Assembly (NCBI RefSeq): GCF_014898055.3
Contig: NW_023604861.1
Location: forward strand, 77,326,292-77,390,291
Length of the DNA: 64,000 bases
Source: Talpa occidentalis
Lineage: Eukaryota > Chordata > Mammalia > Eulipotyphla > Talpidae
Reading direction: 5' to 3'
The notes beneath the pieces are model-generated. The model did no database searches, was not told the DNA's origin, and saw only the letters and a program-made list of their open reading frames with translations. A program made the position numbers and the translations under genes. This document shows positions 47,645-59,220 of the stretch, piece after piece. Numbering within the stretch: the stretch's first letter is position 1; the number at the start of each line of letters is the position of its first letter.

Positions 47645-48035
47645 AGGCATATTGACCCCTTGATCCTAGAATACACCTCGTATTCCCCCTGTTCACACTT
47701 TACTTGCCTTTCCCCATCTTGGAATGTACCCTCCATTTCCACACACCCCACCCCCACTATCCCCATATACACACCATCTGCCTTATAACAGGGAGTCAGA
47801 CCCCACCATCGCTCAAGGCCTAGCCCAAACTCAGTTGCTCAGTCTATGGGCATATAACATTATCGCCCCCCGCCAAAACCTTCAAAGTCATCCAATTCAG
47901 TACTTCAGGGGTCTCCCCATGTAGACACAGCTTGTGGAGAATGTGGGTCCAGCCAGACTCTTCTCAGGGGTCCTCTTAGCCCCTAGCACAATAACCGATA
48001 TACACAACAGACGCTCACTAAATACTTATCGACTG
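47645..48035 (+). mobile_element. L2 3' region (probable)
   Basis: Cytosine-rich sequence with CAAGGCCTAGCCCAAACTCA and a terminal GCCCCTAGCACAATAACC and CACTAAATACTTATCGACTG region. This is the usual texture and order of an L2 3' end. Confidence 0.5.
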
Positions 48036-48866
48036 ACAGAGCAATCAATACATGGTCACAGACTGAGGAGCGCGTGTGACCCATTCCAGCCCTGCTTTTC
48101 AATCTGCAAACTGGCTCTCAGGAGAGAGACCCAAGGAAGGTGGGGAGGGGTGGCTGACTGTGAGCGAAGGAAGCGCTGCTGGGTAGTCCTGGGATGCTGG
48201 GGTCAGAAATAGGAGATTACAAAGCTGAAAGGCCTGGAAATTATCACCCCTCAAATGGACACGCTAAACAGCAAATTATGACCTCTTGAGTGTATTAAAA
48301 ATACACTTTGGGGACAGAAGTGAGCATGGATCTTTGGAGAGGCCCTTGGAGACCACCCTTCTGAGAAGCTGCCTTTCCCTGACTTAGGAGAGTGGCAGGG
48401 CTGGGCAAGGGGAGGTCCTTTTTATGTTTGATGGTGGCAGCAACAAACAGGAGCTCTGGATTTCCCCTTATTACTCTGGATTACTGGAAATCTGAAAGAT
48501 CCCAAGGATCTGGATCTGCTCTGAGCTTCATAGATAAGTCTCTTTTTTAGTAACCGGTGGTCCTGACCAGGTTTGTTTGACTTAAGAGTTAATCAACAAG
48601 CAAGCAAACATTTCCTAAGGGCCTGCTTATCGGTGGTCACCAAAACAAGCACAGCAGAGACTCCCCTTCAAGGAGTTCACGGAGAAGTTGAGGTATCAAG
48701 GTTAATGAACAACTGCAACAATTAGAAAACGACCAGACAAGATTAATCTGGGCTTCTCAGAAATCCTCTTCAAGGATTTCACCACCTCCACCACTGGGCC
48801 AGGATCAGAAGAGGGGCCTCCCTTGATTAAAATGTTGTAAGGGGAGAAAAATGGGAGCAACAAAAT
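48036..48866. other. unassigned sequence
   Basis: No repeat or gene recognised. Confidence 0.4.
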
Positions 48867-48875
48867 CACATTTCA

Positions 48876-49120
48876 GGGACTTCCCTGGTGGCGCAAGGGG
48901 TTGAGTGTCAGCACTATGAAGCTCTCCTCAGACTCTGTAGCATGAGTTCGATCCCTGGCCAGGGAGGGGACACACATGGCACAGCAGCCCTCTCCTGTCT
49001 CGCCCGCTGCTCCCCTTAGCAGTGTATTTCAGTCAATCTGCCTGTTCGGTCCCCCGCACCTCTGGTCTGCACTCCAGCTCTTCTATGCATAAATAAATAA
49101 ATCTTAAAAAAACACACACA
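48876..49120 (+). mobile_element. tRNA-derived SINE, type B, internally deleted
   Basis: Perfect 9-bp duplication CACATTTCA (48867-48875 and 49121-49129). About 40 bases of the body that normally hold CACTCTGTCTCTGGTGA are missing between TCTGCCTGTTCGGTCCCC and CGCACCTCTGG. The tail continues into a short CA repeat. Confidence 0.9.
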
Positions 49121-49129
49121 CACATTTCA

Positions 49130-49390
49130 CCCTTAGGGGGCAGTCAGCTTGAGATGGGGAAGACAACCTAAAGAGAAAACCCTGTTGGGGTACACCAGGT
49201 GAGGGTAGATGACAAATGGAGTTTAAGCCCCTAGTCGGCCAGGGCTCCCCAAGGCTTGCTCTAGCTTGGTGACTTTATCCAGTTGGTTATGATGGGGTCA
49301 GGACAAATTACCCCAGAGTATGGCACTATGGTATATTGAATATTTTAAACTAAAAGAGTTTGAGAAAATGGAAGAATCAGAAAGGTCACC
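49130..49390. other. unassigned sequence
   Basis: No repeat or gene recognised. Confidence 0.4.
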
Positions 49391-49432
49391 CTGGTGCACA
49401 CGCATACACACATATACACACACAAACACAAG
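49391..49432 (+). repeat. CA-rich simple repeat
   Basis: Interrupted CACACA and TACACA units (ATACACACATATACACACAC). Confidence 0.85.
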
Positions 49433-49697
49433 CCACTTTCTCTCCTGAAACAGGTCATAAATTCTTGTGTGAGAGGTATCATCCCTATAAGATATAGATT
49501 AGGACAGGAGCATCCTTATCTTAGAAGACAAAGGGATGCAAGAAGAACCCTAACAACACACCCTACTAAGTGTCCCCAGGTTTACTATAGTCCCCTCATA
49601 CTCTTCAACCATAAAACTCCTCCATGACTCCCCCTTCCTCCATCCCTACATCATACCAGCATGAAAGTGCATGAATCTGTTTCTTTGGGTTACATTT

Positions 49698-50510
49698 TTA
49701 TTTATTTATTTATTTATTTTTGCATCACTTTTCTTTTTTTTTTCTTTCTTTTTTTAAAGATTTATTTATTTATGCATACAAGAACTGGGGTATCGGCCAG
49801 AGGTGTGGGGCGGGGCGTGAGAGGATTCACCAGAGACAGAGGGGAACAGAACAGGCAGATTGGCAGCGGGCGAGTCAGGAGAGGTCTGCTGCGCCATGTG
49901 GGTAACTCCCTGGCTGGGGATTGAACTTGTACTGCAGTAACTGCGGATAGCTTCATAGGTTGCGTCTTAACCCCTTGCGCCACCAGGGAGGCCTCTCATT
50001 TTTCATTTTTGTATAATCGTTGATTTATCCCTTCAGGTATAACCCCATAAAATGCCCACCACCAAGTAAATCACTGATGAACCATCACCATAGTCTCCTG
50101 TGCTCCTCCGTCTGCTTTTTTGAACCTTCTGCCTCTGCCTCCTTTGTGATAAGTCTCAGTACTATAGTTTGCCTGCTAGTTTTGTCTTTTCCCCCTGAAC
50201 CCTTATTTGGTTCCCCTATAAGTGAACCCTATAAGTGGTTCCTTCTATAAGTGAAACCGTCTGATATTTTTCTTTTTCTTTCTGACTTTTTTCACTGAGC
50301 ATAATTTCTTCCAGTTCCATCCATGTTGCTGAGAATGGCATGAGTTTATCTTTTTTGATTGCTGAATAGTATTCCATTATGTATATATACATCTTCTTAA
50401 TCCACTCATGTGTTTTTGGGCATTTAGATTGTCTCCATATCTTACCTATTGTAAATAGTGCTGCAATAGACATAGGGGTACAGGTATGCTTTTGAATTAA
50501 TGTTTTTTAT
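49698..50510 (-). mobile_element. 5'-truncated L1, antisense, with nested SINE
   Basis: The + strand reads as the complement of the end of L1 ORF2 plus 3' UTR (TTCTTCCAGTTCCATCCATG, GAATAGTATTCCATTATGTA, GTAAATAGTGCTGCAATAGA). Flanks GGGTTACATTT (49687-49697) and GGGTCACATTT (50511-50521) form an 11-bp duplication with one mismatch. An 85-codon minus-strand frame (50216-50473) is the ORF2 C-terminus. The SINE at 49749-49993 lies near its tail. Confidence 0.88.
49749..49993 (-). mobile_element. tRNA-derived SINE, type B, nested in L1 tail region
   Basis: An antisense copy with T-rich tail at the left and head at the right. A segment of the body (GTGTATTTCAGTCAATCTG in other copies) is shortened around 49855-49870. 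The target duplication is unclear within T-rich sequence. Confidence 0.88.
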
Positions 50511-50521
50511 GGGTCACATTT

Positions 50522-51980
50522 CTTTATAAAGTTTCCTGTGTCATATAAAGCTTTGGTTAAATAAATGTATATGCTTTTCTCCCATTAATCTGCCTATGTC
50601 TGTTTAATTTTCAGACCCTAAAATTGATGAGGAAGACTTCTGCCTCATCTACAACTACAGGACCAACACATTCCTCTCTTTTTCTCCCTTTAGCTAGTCC
50701 AGGTCAGGCCCCCAACCTCACAAAGGAGCCCAAGGAATGAACATTAGCACTTGCTCAGCAAGGGTGGGCCAAAGGATGGAGAGGCCAGGGGATTGAAAGA
50801 CAGGAGAGAAGGCTCTACTAGACATGAGCAGAGGCAGTGGCCAGCTGAGCTGAAAGGTAGTTCTAGAAGGGTGAATATGGCGGTTAGGGCAGTGAGCGGA
50901 GCTCATGATTGAAGCCTCTCTCCAGGGAACGCTGGAGGCTGCTTGGGTTTCTGCTGATGGGCTCAGGGGCCCCACAGGCAAGCCTGGCCTCAGAACTCAG
51001 CAGGGTCCCGCAGCTGTCTGCCAGTGCCGCCCTCAGGCACACTTCCTCTTTGTCACACAGTAGTTGCCTTCTATTTTGTAAAGCAGAGCCAGACTGCACA
51101 CCCAGATCACACAGTGATGAACCAGGATGCCATCCTACAGCTGGCTTTACTTCTTGTTCATATTTTGTCCCAATACCCCTCCAGTCATTCTATTCTCACC
51201 TCTTCCTTCTAAGCCTCAGCTTATCTTAGTTCCCGTTTTTAAAATGTCTGAACACTTGCTCACTCTCAACAACCTTGATTTGAGGATGAGGAGAGGCAGC
51301 TAAAGGACCCTAAATCTCTATTTTTCAGAATCCATATTGGACGCCCCAGCCGGGTAAATTTCAAACCAGACAAAGGTTTTTGATGTTCTCATGGCAACCC
51401 CAATTTCCATCCCAGAAGGAGACTTCTAGATCACCACTGGATCCTGGGTGAGTTTCAGTGGGCAGTGTTGGCAAGCCACCACCGGGATCCGATGCCACAG
51501 CCTGAAACGGCTGGCCCTCCTCCCCTTCCCTGCCCCACCCAGCCTCTGACTCTTCCAGACTTTGCTCCTTCCTGCTACACCCAGGTGGGGCCCAGTCACC
51601 CTCCCCTACTCAGCCCTGTGACTCAGTGGAAGCCATGGTCACTTCCCCCATCCACCCACACACACATTCCAATGGCCAGTTCACTCTCATCTTGGAACTC
51701 ACCCCACACCCACCAGGCCTCTGCCTAAATAGTCATCTCTTTATGGGACATTTATGAGCAGGGTCAGCCCCATATTAGAAGGGGTCAGTGTGTCTTAGCC
51801 TCTGAGTGCATGCCTTTCTCTCCACAGCTAACAGCTGACCTCTGAGAATCTTCCTTTTGACCTTTGACTGACCTGGGACATTTTATTGAAGGGAACTAGA
51901 GACTTATTCTTCAGTGTCATACTGAGCAGCCTTGGTTCAAAACATTTTAAAGGAAAGGGTTTTTTTTGAAGGAATTATTA
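50522..51980. other. unassigned sequence
   Basis: No mobile element recognised. Overlapping frames of 71-106 codons near 50718-51229 occur on both strands without domains. Confidence 0.4.
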
Positions 51981-52258
51981 AGGTCCTCCTTGGTGGTACA
52001 GGGGTTAAAGCCTCAGTGCAATCAAGCTATCGCCAGCCACTAGGGCATGAATTCGATCCTCGACCAGGGCGCAGCAGACCTCTCCTGTCTCACCCACTGC
52101 TCCCCTAAGCAGTGTATCTCAGTAGATCCTCCTGCTCTGCTCTGCACTCTGTCTCTGGTGAATCCTCTCACACTCCCTGCCTTCGTACCTCTGGCCTAGA
52201 CCCCCGTTCTTCTATGCATTGATAAATAAAAATAAATCTTGAAAAAAATAATAAAATT
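51981..52258 (+). mobile_element. tRNA-derived SINE, type B
   Basis: Head AGGTCCTCCTTGGTGG is diverged. The GAGCTGACCCACATGG block between B box and body is deleted. Tail is AAATAAAAATAAATC. The target duplication is not clear. Confidence 0.85.
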
Positions 52259-52599
52259 AAAAAGGGATTACTAACTGGAAAGCAATTCGGGCGCAGGGGA
52301 CAGTCTTTCCAGAAACTCACAGATCCTGCCAGCTCTAGGTGTTCCATCTGGCCGGTTGGAAGGTGGAATTGGCCGTACGCAGGCTGAACTCTGGAGTCTC
52401 AGGTATGTTATGTGACCTGCCTACAGGATGTACAGCTTTTTACCTTTCATATCTCTGCAACCAGGACTTGTCTTCAAGTTGATGCGAGAGTAAGAAATAG
52501 CATCACTCTTTGCTGCAGAGCCCTTTCTTATGCAGAAGCCCACGTGTGTCCCCGCCCCCCCCCCACCGCTATGCTGGAGTGAGATGGCCATGTGACTAT
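52259..52599. other. unassigned sequence with a C run
   Basis: A run of ten C lies near 52554-52563. No repeat or gene is recognised. Confidence 0.4.
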
Positions 52600-52890
52600 G
52601 TGACTCGCCTTGGTCAATGGAGTGTGGAGGGAAGTGACACGTATCATTTCACATGTGTGGCTGCAGCGTAAAAGGGCAGCCATGCTCACCACAACAGCCA
52701 GGAAAGCTCCAGATAGTCGGCTCCCTGAGCCTGGACCCCACAGTGAAAATGATGGGGAGTTAAACAGCAGGCAGTTGGCATTAAAGGGCAGAGAAGCATA
52801 AACCTTTCTTCTTTAGCCAGAGATTCCATGTCCTGAAGTTCTGTGTTTTGATAGAATAATTTAGAATATCCTGACTGGTACTGCAGCTTC
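52600..52890 (+). mobile_element. old LTR-like repeat
   Basis: TTGGTCAATGGAGTGTGGAG, GGAAGTGACACGTATCATTT and a terminal AATATCCTGACTGGTACTGC region resemble an old mammalian LTR class also seen at 7395-7690. Family not named. Confidence 0.45.
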
Positions 52891-52985
52891 CAGTTAATTG
52901 ACAGATTTTTTCTTTCTTATCAGCATATAATGGTGCAATTCACAATCAAAGGAAATGTCAGTTGTACGAAACACAGACTACATGA

Positions 52986-53066
52986 ATTAATCCATGTAAG
53001 TCACTTAGCATAATGCCTTGCTTGCTGTAAGTGTTCAGTTCGTGTTAGCCATTGTTATGTTCTAGC
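52986..53066 (+). mobile_element. MIR 3' fragment
   Basis: TTAATCCATGTAAGTCACTT and CTTGCTGTAAGTGTTCAG match the MIR 3' order in sense. Confidence 0.65.
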
Positions 53067-53741
53067 CCTTTGCACACAGCCAGTGCTCATTACAAGTCTG
53101 GAGTTTGATCTGATGACACGGAAAGTTGGCAGCCCCCTCAGATCCCTTGTGGAATGAAAAAGGGTATAAATAAGTTCAAGTAAATAAAACTGTGGCTTTG
53201 GCACTTGCCTTTGGAGGCTCTTAGAGGGTGTAGGTGTTCAAATGGCTTCCCAGAAGTCAGCCATTGAAAAAGCCACTTGTTTTGCTAGGTAACTAAGAAT
53301 GCTGCTTTTCTTCTTATTAACAGTTTATTGTCTGGGATATGAGAAGGTAAGAGAAACTACTCAATCATGGGATGGCAAGTTTTTGTTGCAACAGAATAAA
53401 GAAACTCTACACTGTTTTAGACAGAGCAAAGTATAAGAACCTTGATTTTTTAGGTAGGGGCTGCAGATCCTGTCTGAAGATATCAGACTTCCAGCTAATT
53501 TTTCACCTTCTGCATTTAATATATCTCTGTGCTTTGGAACAGGTCTCAGACCCAAGGGATTTTATAGCCAGCCCCTGCAAACCCAAAGGCAATGAGAGGG
53601 ATCTGCCTGTATGTGGGGCCAAGTACATTTCTGAGGGCAACCAGTCTGTCTCTGACTTTTCATAACCACTGTCCCCCTCTTCAGCATCTGGTCCCCTGAT
53701 GCTCGTGGACCTACCTGCTTCCGCCTTCATTTCCTCCACTG
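53067..53741. other. unassigned sequence
   Basis: No repeat or gene recognised. Confidence 0.4.
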
Positions 53742-53757
53742 AAGAAATGACAAAGGA

Positions 53758-54025
53758 GGGCCTCCCTGGTGGTGCAAAGGGTTAAGACGCACCCTTTGAA
53801 GCTATCGCCAGCCACTGTAGCACGAGTTCGAACCCCGACCAAGAAGCAACCCACATGGCGCAGTAGACCTCTCCTGACTCGCCCGCTGCTCCCCTCAGCA
53901 GTGTATTTCAGTCAATTTCCCTGTTCTGCTTCCCGTTCTGTCTCTAGTGAACCCTCTCACCTCCCATACCTCTGGCCTGTACCCCAGTTTTTCTATGCAA
54001 AAATAAATAAATCTTAAAAAAAAAA
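53758..54025 (+). mobile_element. tRNA-derived SINE, type B
   Basis: Full-length with perfect 16-bp duplication AAGAAATGACAAAGGA (53742-53757 and 54026-54041). The A box region is TGGTGCAAAGG and the B box AGTTCGAACC. Confidence 0.95.
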
Positions 54026-54041
54026 AAGAAATGACAAAGGA

Positions 54042-54841
54042 AATTACAGGACAGTGTACAAGGTTGTTAGCGATCTGTTAATTGCAGGAAACAGAAAGCA
54101 AGCTGGTTTATGTGTCTTTTTTTTTTAAGGGCTTATTATTAAGAAATTTGATTTGCATCAAGCCTGGCTGTAGATAGAAAGGCATGTCCTCAAGGGAACT
54201 GAGCACTTTTCAGGTAGCTACTATCTCCAGCTCTTTCTCATTCTCACCCATTGTCTCTCTTCTCTCCTGCCTATATCTACCTCTGTCTTTTTTCTCAGAA
54301 GATGGCTTTATTCATTTACCAGCTTGTACACGGTCCCATTGAGGCTGTCCTAAAATGGCAACCCCAGCACCTCCTGACTATGTGACTTTCTATATTGAGC
54401 CCTAAGACCAACTAACTAGTTTCTCTGACCTAATTCCTAATTTCTAAGAGGGAGAATCTGACTTCACACAACCTACACATGATTCAATCAACTATGGTTC
54501 TGCCACTTTGGGAGCAGTCAGTTTCTCTAAAAGTTTAGACAGTGTGGTTGAAATGTCATACAGAATTTGGTTCAACTGCACGTGGCAGAATACCCAAAGT
54601 AACAGCAGCTTGAATAATAGAAATGTATTTCTTTCTCACGGAAGAGGCAAGCAGTCCAAGGCTGGGATGGCAGCTTGCTGATCACCACCTTGATTGTGGC
54701 TTCCATCTTCAAGAGTATCTCCTGATGCAAGATAGCTGTTGAAGCTCCAGTCATCACATCACATTGGATCACAGGTTGGAAGGACGAAAGACTAAAGCTC
54801 TCCCACTTCTTATGAGTAGGTTCCCTTTAAGCAGCCTTATC
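54042..54841. other. old unnamed repeat and unique sequence
   Basis: The part at about 54560-54780 (AATAATAGAAATGTATTTCT, GGCTGGGATGGCAGCTTGCT) looks like an old interspersed repeat related to one near 59555-59890. I cannot name it. The rest is unassigned. Confidence 0.35.
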
Positions 54842-54853
54842 AAGAGTCCTACA

Positions 54854-55123
54854 AAATGTGCCTCCCTGGTGGCGCAAGGGGTTAAGATGCAACCTATGAA
54901 CCTATCCGCAGCCACTGCAACACGAGTTCAATCCCTGGACAGGGAGTTACCCATATGGCGCAACAGACCTCTCCTGCCTCCCCACTGCTCCCCTCAGCAG
55001 TGCATTTCAGTTCATCTGCCTTTTATATTCCTCTCTCTGTCTCTGGTGAATCTCTCACCCCCCACACCTCTGGCCTGTACTCCAGTTCTTGTATGCATAA
55101 ATAAATAAATCTTTAAAAAAAAA
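54854..55123 (+). mobile_element. tRNA-derived SINE, type B
   Basis: Full-length with 12-bp duplication AAGAGTCCTACA (54842-54853 and 55124-55135). Confidence 0.94.
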
Positions 55124-55135
55124 AAGAGTCCTACA

Positions 55136-55807
55136 GAACACTTCTACTTATATCATTGCCAGAACCTAGTCCATCTAGCTACAAAAAAAATCTGGGAAAT
55201 GGAGTTTTTTTTTTTTTTAGCAAGACAGTTTGCCACTCAGAATAAAATCAGAAAGGAAAAAAAAAGAAGCAAAAATGGGTGTTGAGGGACACTCAGAATC
55301 TCAGTCACAGTTAGGAGGAAAATATAGGGCATTTCTAGTACGTTTTTATAAGTTTTCTTTTTCTGTAAGAAGGGTGTGTCACTTTGGAAATTAAAACAAA
55401 ATAAGTAGAAGAACCAGTTTGGAAAAAACAAGAAAAACTCTGGCAAGAAAATATCAGTGCTTAACCCAGAGGAATAATTTCTGCAGTTGGAATTTCAGGC
55501 CTCAGGGAGATGGTGGTGTTTTAGCAGTGGGAGTACAGACCTTGCCAGAGACCCTTGTCATTCCACATGAACTTATGGAAGGCCGATCCAGCTCGTGTGA
55601 GAGTTTTGTAGGCATGTATGCGCATTCCCTCCTACATCTGAAGCCAAAGTTGGCCTACACATCTGCTCATCCTTCTCATCTCTGTTTCACAAAGTCGCAG
55701 TGGTGGACTGTGAAACTCCCCTGTCCACCTGGATGTAGTTCTCTCTTTTCCCCGTGGCACTTACACCTGTGCAACTACCTGACAGCGCTTTCTAAAATCC
55801 TAAACAA
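55136..55807. other. unassigned sequence
   Basis: A 138-codon frame (55419-55835) ends inside the head of the next SINE and has no domain. No gene called. Confidence 0.4.
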
Positions 55808-56083
55808 GGGCCTCCCTGGTGGTGCAAGGGGTTAAAAATCAGCAATAGTAAGCTATTGCCAGCCACTGCAGCATGATTTCAATGCCCTGCCAGGGAGCTG
55901 ACCCACATGGCGCAACAGACCTCTCCTGTCTCACACGCTGCCCCTCTCAGCAGTGTATTTCAGTCAATTTCCACCCATACTATTCCCCGCTCTGTCTCTG
56001 GTGAATCCTCTCACACCCACACCTCTGGCCAATACCCCTGCTCTTGTATGCTTAAATAAGTAAAATAAATCTGTTTTTTAAAT
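55808..56083 (+). mobile_element. tRNA-derived SINE, type B
   Basis: Full-length. The flanks CTAAACAAG and GTTAAGCAAG are only partly alike, so this may be an older copy. The GTATGCTTAAATAAGTAAA tail has drifted. Confidence 0.88.
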
Positions 56084-56269
56084 GTTAAGCAAGCCTGTTC
56101 CTTGATATTTAAATTCATTTGAATTCATCTCATGTTTCCTGACCAGGACAAGAAAGGGCCCCCTCCCTGATTTTCAGCCCTTCCTTCAGCCTCCGCTTTC
56201 TCTCCAAGCCCAATCTCCAAGAAACTTCCACTTGCAGAGAGGTTCTGCCCCTACCTGTGCCTACTTAGC

Positions 56270-56525
56270 AAATGTCTACTTTCCCTTCAATGCCCTGATC
56301 AAAGTCACCTCCTCTTGAAGCCTTCCTTAATTGCCCACGGTACAGGGACTTCTTTCCATTCTTTTGTGTAACTGAAACACTTTGTGTACCCACCACTGCC
56401 AACAGTCATATCTTCCCCACAGGAGTATGAACCCTTTTCGGGTACAGACTGGTCTTTGTTATTGTCTGTGCCTTAATGCCAAGTACAGAGTCTGGCATGA
56501 ACTAGGTGCCCAGTATAAGGCAGTA
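56270..56525 (+). mobile_element. L2 3' end
   Basis: The order AAAGTCACCTCCTCTTGAAG, CCTTCCTTAATTGCCCACGG, TTTGTGTAACTGAAACACTT, ATGAACCCTTTTCGGGTACA, TCTGGCATGAACTAGGTGCC is that of the conserved L2 3' end. Confidence 0.8.
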
Positions 56526-56547
56526 GAGCATAATGGTTGACCGTACA

Positions 56548-56738
56548 CTCTAGTGCTACCCCACCTGGGCTCAAAGCTGGCTGCTACTTACTGTGACTTA
56601 ACAGCTCCATGCCTCAGTTTCTCCACTTGCAAAATGGGGATAATGATACTTCCAACCTCACAAGTTCTTGTTGAAGGTTAAATGAAGGAATATATGCAAA
56701 GGGTTTGCCACTCCTTATGTCTAAGTTATTATTATCTT
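56548..56738 (+). mobile_element. MIR element
   Basis: CCTGGGCTCAAAGCTGGCTG, GCCTCAGTTTCTCCACTTGC, AAAATGGGGATAATGATACT and GTTAAATGAAGGAATATATG run in MIR sense order. Confidence 0.85.
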
Positions 56739-56914
56739 TATTATTTCTAAACAAGGTGCTACAGTGGCAGGAAGGACTGTACAACCCTACTCCTCTCAGT
56801 TCAGTGATTTTGGCTATGCAAGACTCTCTCTCGGAGAGATGCAGGTTGATGTTACTTACAGAGATTCTGTGGCAATGTCACATTGGCCAGTTGTCTTCCG
56901 AAAGAAATTCAGAG

Positions 56915-57188
56915 ACAGGCCTCCCTGGTGACACAAGGGGTTAAGACACAACCTATGAAGCTATCCACAACCACTGCAGCACGAGTTCGATCCCAGCTGG
57001 CAGGGGAGAAACTCATATGGTGCAGCAGACCTCTCCTGACTTGCCCACTACTCCCCTCAGCAGTGTACTTTGGTCAATCCCCCTGTTCTGTTCCCCACTC
57101 TGTCTTTGGTGAATCCTCTCACCCACCGCATCTCTGGCCTGTACCCCAGCTCTTATATGCATAAATAAATAAATCTTTAAAAAAAAAA
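56915..57188 (+). mobile_element. tRNA-derived SINE, type B
   Basis: Full-length with perfect duplication AAAGAAATTCAGAG (56901-56914 and 57189-57202). B box is AGTTCGATCC. Confidence 0.95.
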
Positions 57189-57202
57189 AAAGAAATTCAG
57201 AG

Positions 57203-57836
57203 CCATCACAAACATCATTTCTTTCTTTGAAGGAAATATCTCCATCTTTCCTTGGCTCTAGTCCATTTGTAAGGAATGTACTTAGGAACCCAAACAAAGG
57301 GTTTGGAAAAGGCTTGACTCTACAGGGTTAATCCCAGAGCTTTGGGAGGAAACGGACCCTGGGGAAAAAGGGTTTCTAGAAATAGTGGAAAAGGAGGCCT
57401 CCCTGTATCCATCTGAGGTGCTAGGAGGCACTGCCATGGTGATGCGGAACATGGGTCCACTTTCCATTTATGTGGGGTTTTCGTTTCTTTTATTCCGGTG
57501 AGGTTCAGTTGATAGACATTATGGAGCAGTGCGGCTCGGAGAAAGGGAAATGCTTGGCCCAGCCAGGGTGACAAGGGGGAGGTATTGGAAAGGCAGACTA
57601 GATCCCGCATTTATTTAATAGCAGATATTTCTGGACCCTGCTTTATGCAGGGCCCGATTCTAGGTGTGGAGGACTCAGTACAGAGCAAGGCAGACAGGGT
57701 CCCTGGCCAGCGGGGAGGGTGGGCAACAACCAAGGAAGCAAATACAGGCCATATCTCACTGCTTCTAAGAGTCTTCCCTCCTCCCCTCCCCATATTAATA
57801 AAAACTCTGAAATCAGAGTGAATTTATCTTATGATC
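57203..57836. other. unassigned sequence
   Basis: No clear mobile element. Open frames of 60-96 codons on both strands are without domains. Confidence 0.4.
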
Positions 57837-57850
57837 AGTGTTATTGTCTT

Positions 57851-58716
57851 TTTTTTTTTTTTAAGATTTATTTATTTATTTATACAACCACTGGGTATGT
57901 AACAGGGTGGTCCCCAGGAAAGGGGGAAGTTCCAGGTTCCCTGCCCCACCCAAGGGAGGGTGGAGCTGAGCAGGAAGAGGAGAAGCTGCAGAAGAGACTG
58001 AGGAAGGAAGCAGGATGGAGCCAGGAGACCTGGAGGAGGCGCATGGAGCGTAGAGACACGTGAAGAAACTGTGCTTGTCTTTTGGTCATGGACGGGGTGA
58101 CACAGATGTGGGTGAGACCCGTGGGGAGGTGACAATGGCAGCTTTTATCTTGATGTTGATTTTGCTCTTTTCCTTCCGGGCTTGTTTGGTTGTTTCTGAC
58201 TCTTTTCTGTGGGTCCCCACTGGAAGGTGCTTTAGACTTGTGGCAGGCTTTGGGGCCTTGCTCTGGGCCAATCCCATATGGATGGACTTTTACCCACGAG
58301 GGGACGGGTAACTTTGGGTGCTTCATTTAGAAACTGGACTCTTTGCCTTACCTGTATTGTTTCCTAGTTTTATTAAAGATCCTTCCCATTAAAGTCTCAT
58401 ATGTTTTGTGTTGATGCGGCGGATAGCAGAACCCATTTAGAATGGGCAGGTTTGCGGGGCTTGGGCTGCCCCTCTCCCTGTCCTATAACAGGTACAGTCA
58501 GAGGCACGGGAGGGTGAGAGAATTCACCAGAGCCAGAACGGAGAGTAGAACAGGCAGAAGGACCGAAGTACACTGCTGAGGGGAGCAGCGGGTGGCAGGA
58601 GAGGTCTGCACACCAGGTGGGACCCTCGTCCAGCAGCCGAGGATCAAACTGGTGCTGCAGAGACTGCGGGCAGCTTCGCAACCCAGAGCTCAACTGCTGC
58701 GCCACTGGGGAGGCCC
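57851..58716 (-). mobile_element. tRNA-derived SINE, type A, split by an LTR
   Basis: Two parts of one antisense SINE: tail at 57851-57897 and the rest at 58495-58716, with the family 2 LTR between them. The whole is flanked by the perfect 14-bp duplication AGTGTTATTGTCTT (57837-57850 and 58717-58730). The SINE was therefore complete before the LTR arrived. Confidence 0.95.
57898..58490 (+). mobile_element. solo LTR, family 2, copy 2 (ERV1-like)
   Basis: A 593-bp LTR from TGTAACAGGGTGG to CCTATAACA, inserted in a SINE with perfect 4-bp duplication GGTA (57894-57897 and 58491-58494). ATTAAA lies at 58388-58393. It matches 34200-34799 along its length. A frame of 83 codons (58060-58311) is open here but closed by TAG in the other copy. 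Over those 252 bases I count about 19 differences, of which only about four are silent, so no coding constraint is visible. Solo; no retroviral genes attached. Confidence 0.95.
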
Positions 58717-58945
58717 AGTGTTATTGTCTTAAGAACAGTTTTTTCTTTCATAGTGATACATAAAATAACTGATGGCATCATATGTAATGAAATTTAAACT
58801 ATGAATCAGGTGATGGCATCCTAACTCTCCTTGATACTGATTTCTTTTCCTCCCAAGCAAGGGCAGTAGAAATCCAAAGTCTTAAATGGACAATGATTTC
58901 TCTAACTAGTCTGTTCCTGGGACTTCTTTAGAAATACTTAGCTTT

Positions 58946-59204
58946 GGGGGCCTCCCCTGGTGGTGCAGCGGTTGAGCACTGGGCTGCCCGCAGCCTCTGC
59001 AGCACCGGTTCGATCCCCAGCGGGTGAGGGTCCCACATGGCGCGCAGACCTCTCCTGCCGTACCCACTACTCCCCTCAGCAGTGTATTTCGTCAATCTGC
59101 CAGTTTTGTTCCCCACTCCGGCTCTGGTAAATTCTCTTACCCTCCCGCGCTTCTGACTGTACCCAGTGCTTGAATAAATAAATAAATTTAAAAAAAAAAA
59201 AAAA
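58946..59204 (+). mobile_element. tRNA-derived SINE, type A
   Basis: A full-length copy with perfect 16-bp duplication AGAAATACTTAGCTTT (58930-58945 and 59205-59220). Head has CTGCCCGCAGCCTCTGCAGC and B box GGTTCGATCC. The next SINE begins right after its right duplication. Confidence 0.95.
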
Positions 59205-59220
59205 AGAAATACTTAGCTTT

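Noticed and set aside
55419..55835. A 138-codon frame.
   Set aside because: Its last codons are the head of a SINE, and the rest has no recognisable feature.
58060..58311. An 83-codon open frame inside the family 2 LTR, with a hydrophobic stretch, shared in position with the copy at 34370-34621.
   Set aside because: The other copy has an in-frame TAG. Most of the roughly 19 differences over 252 bases change the amino acid. This is not the pattern of a conserved protein.
57880..58326. A 148-codon minus-strand frame.
   Set aside because: It runs antisense across the LTR and is not kept in the sister copy.
34200..58490. The two family 2 LTRs as ends of one 24-kb provirus.
   Set aside because: They have different 4-bp duplications (CTAC and GGTA), and the sequence between them is host DNA.
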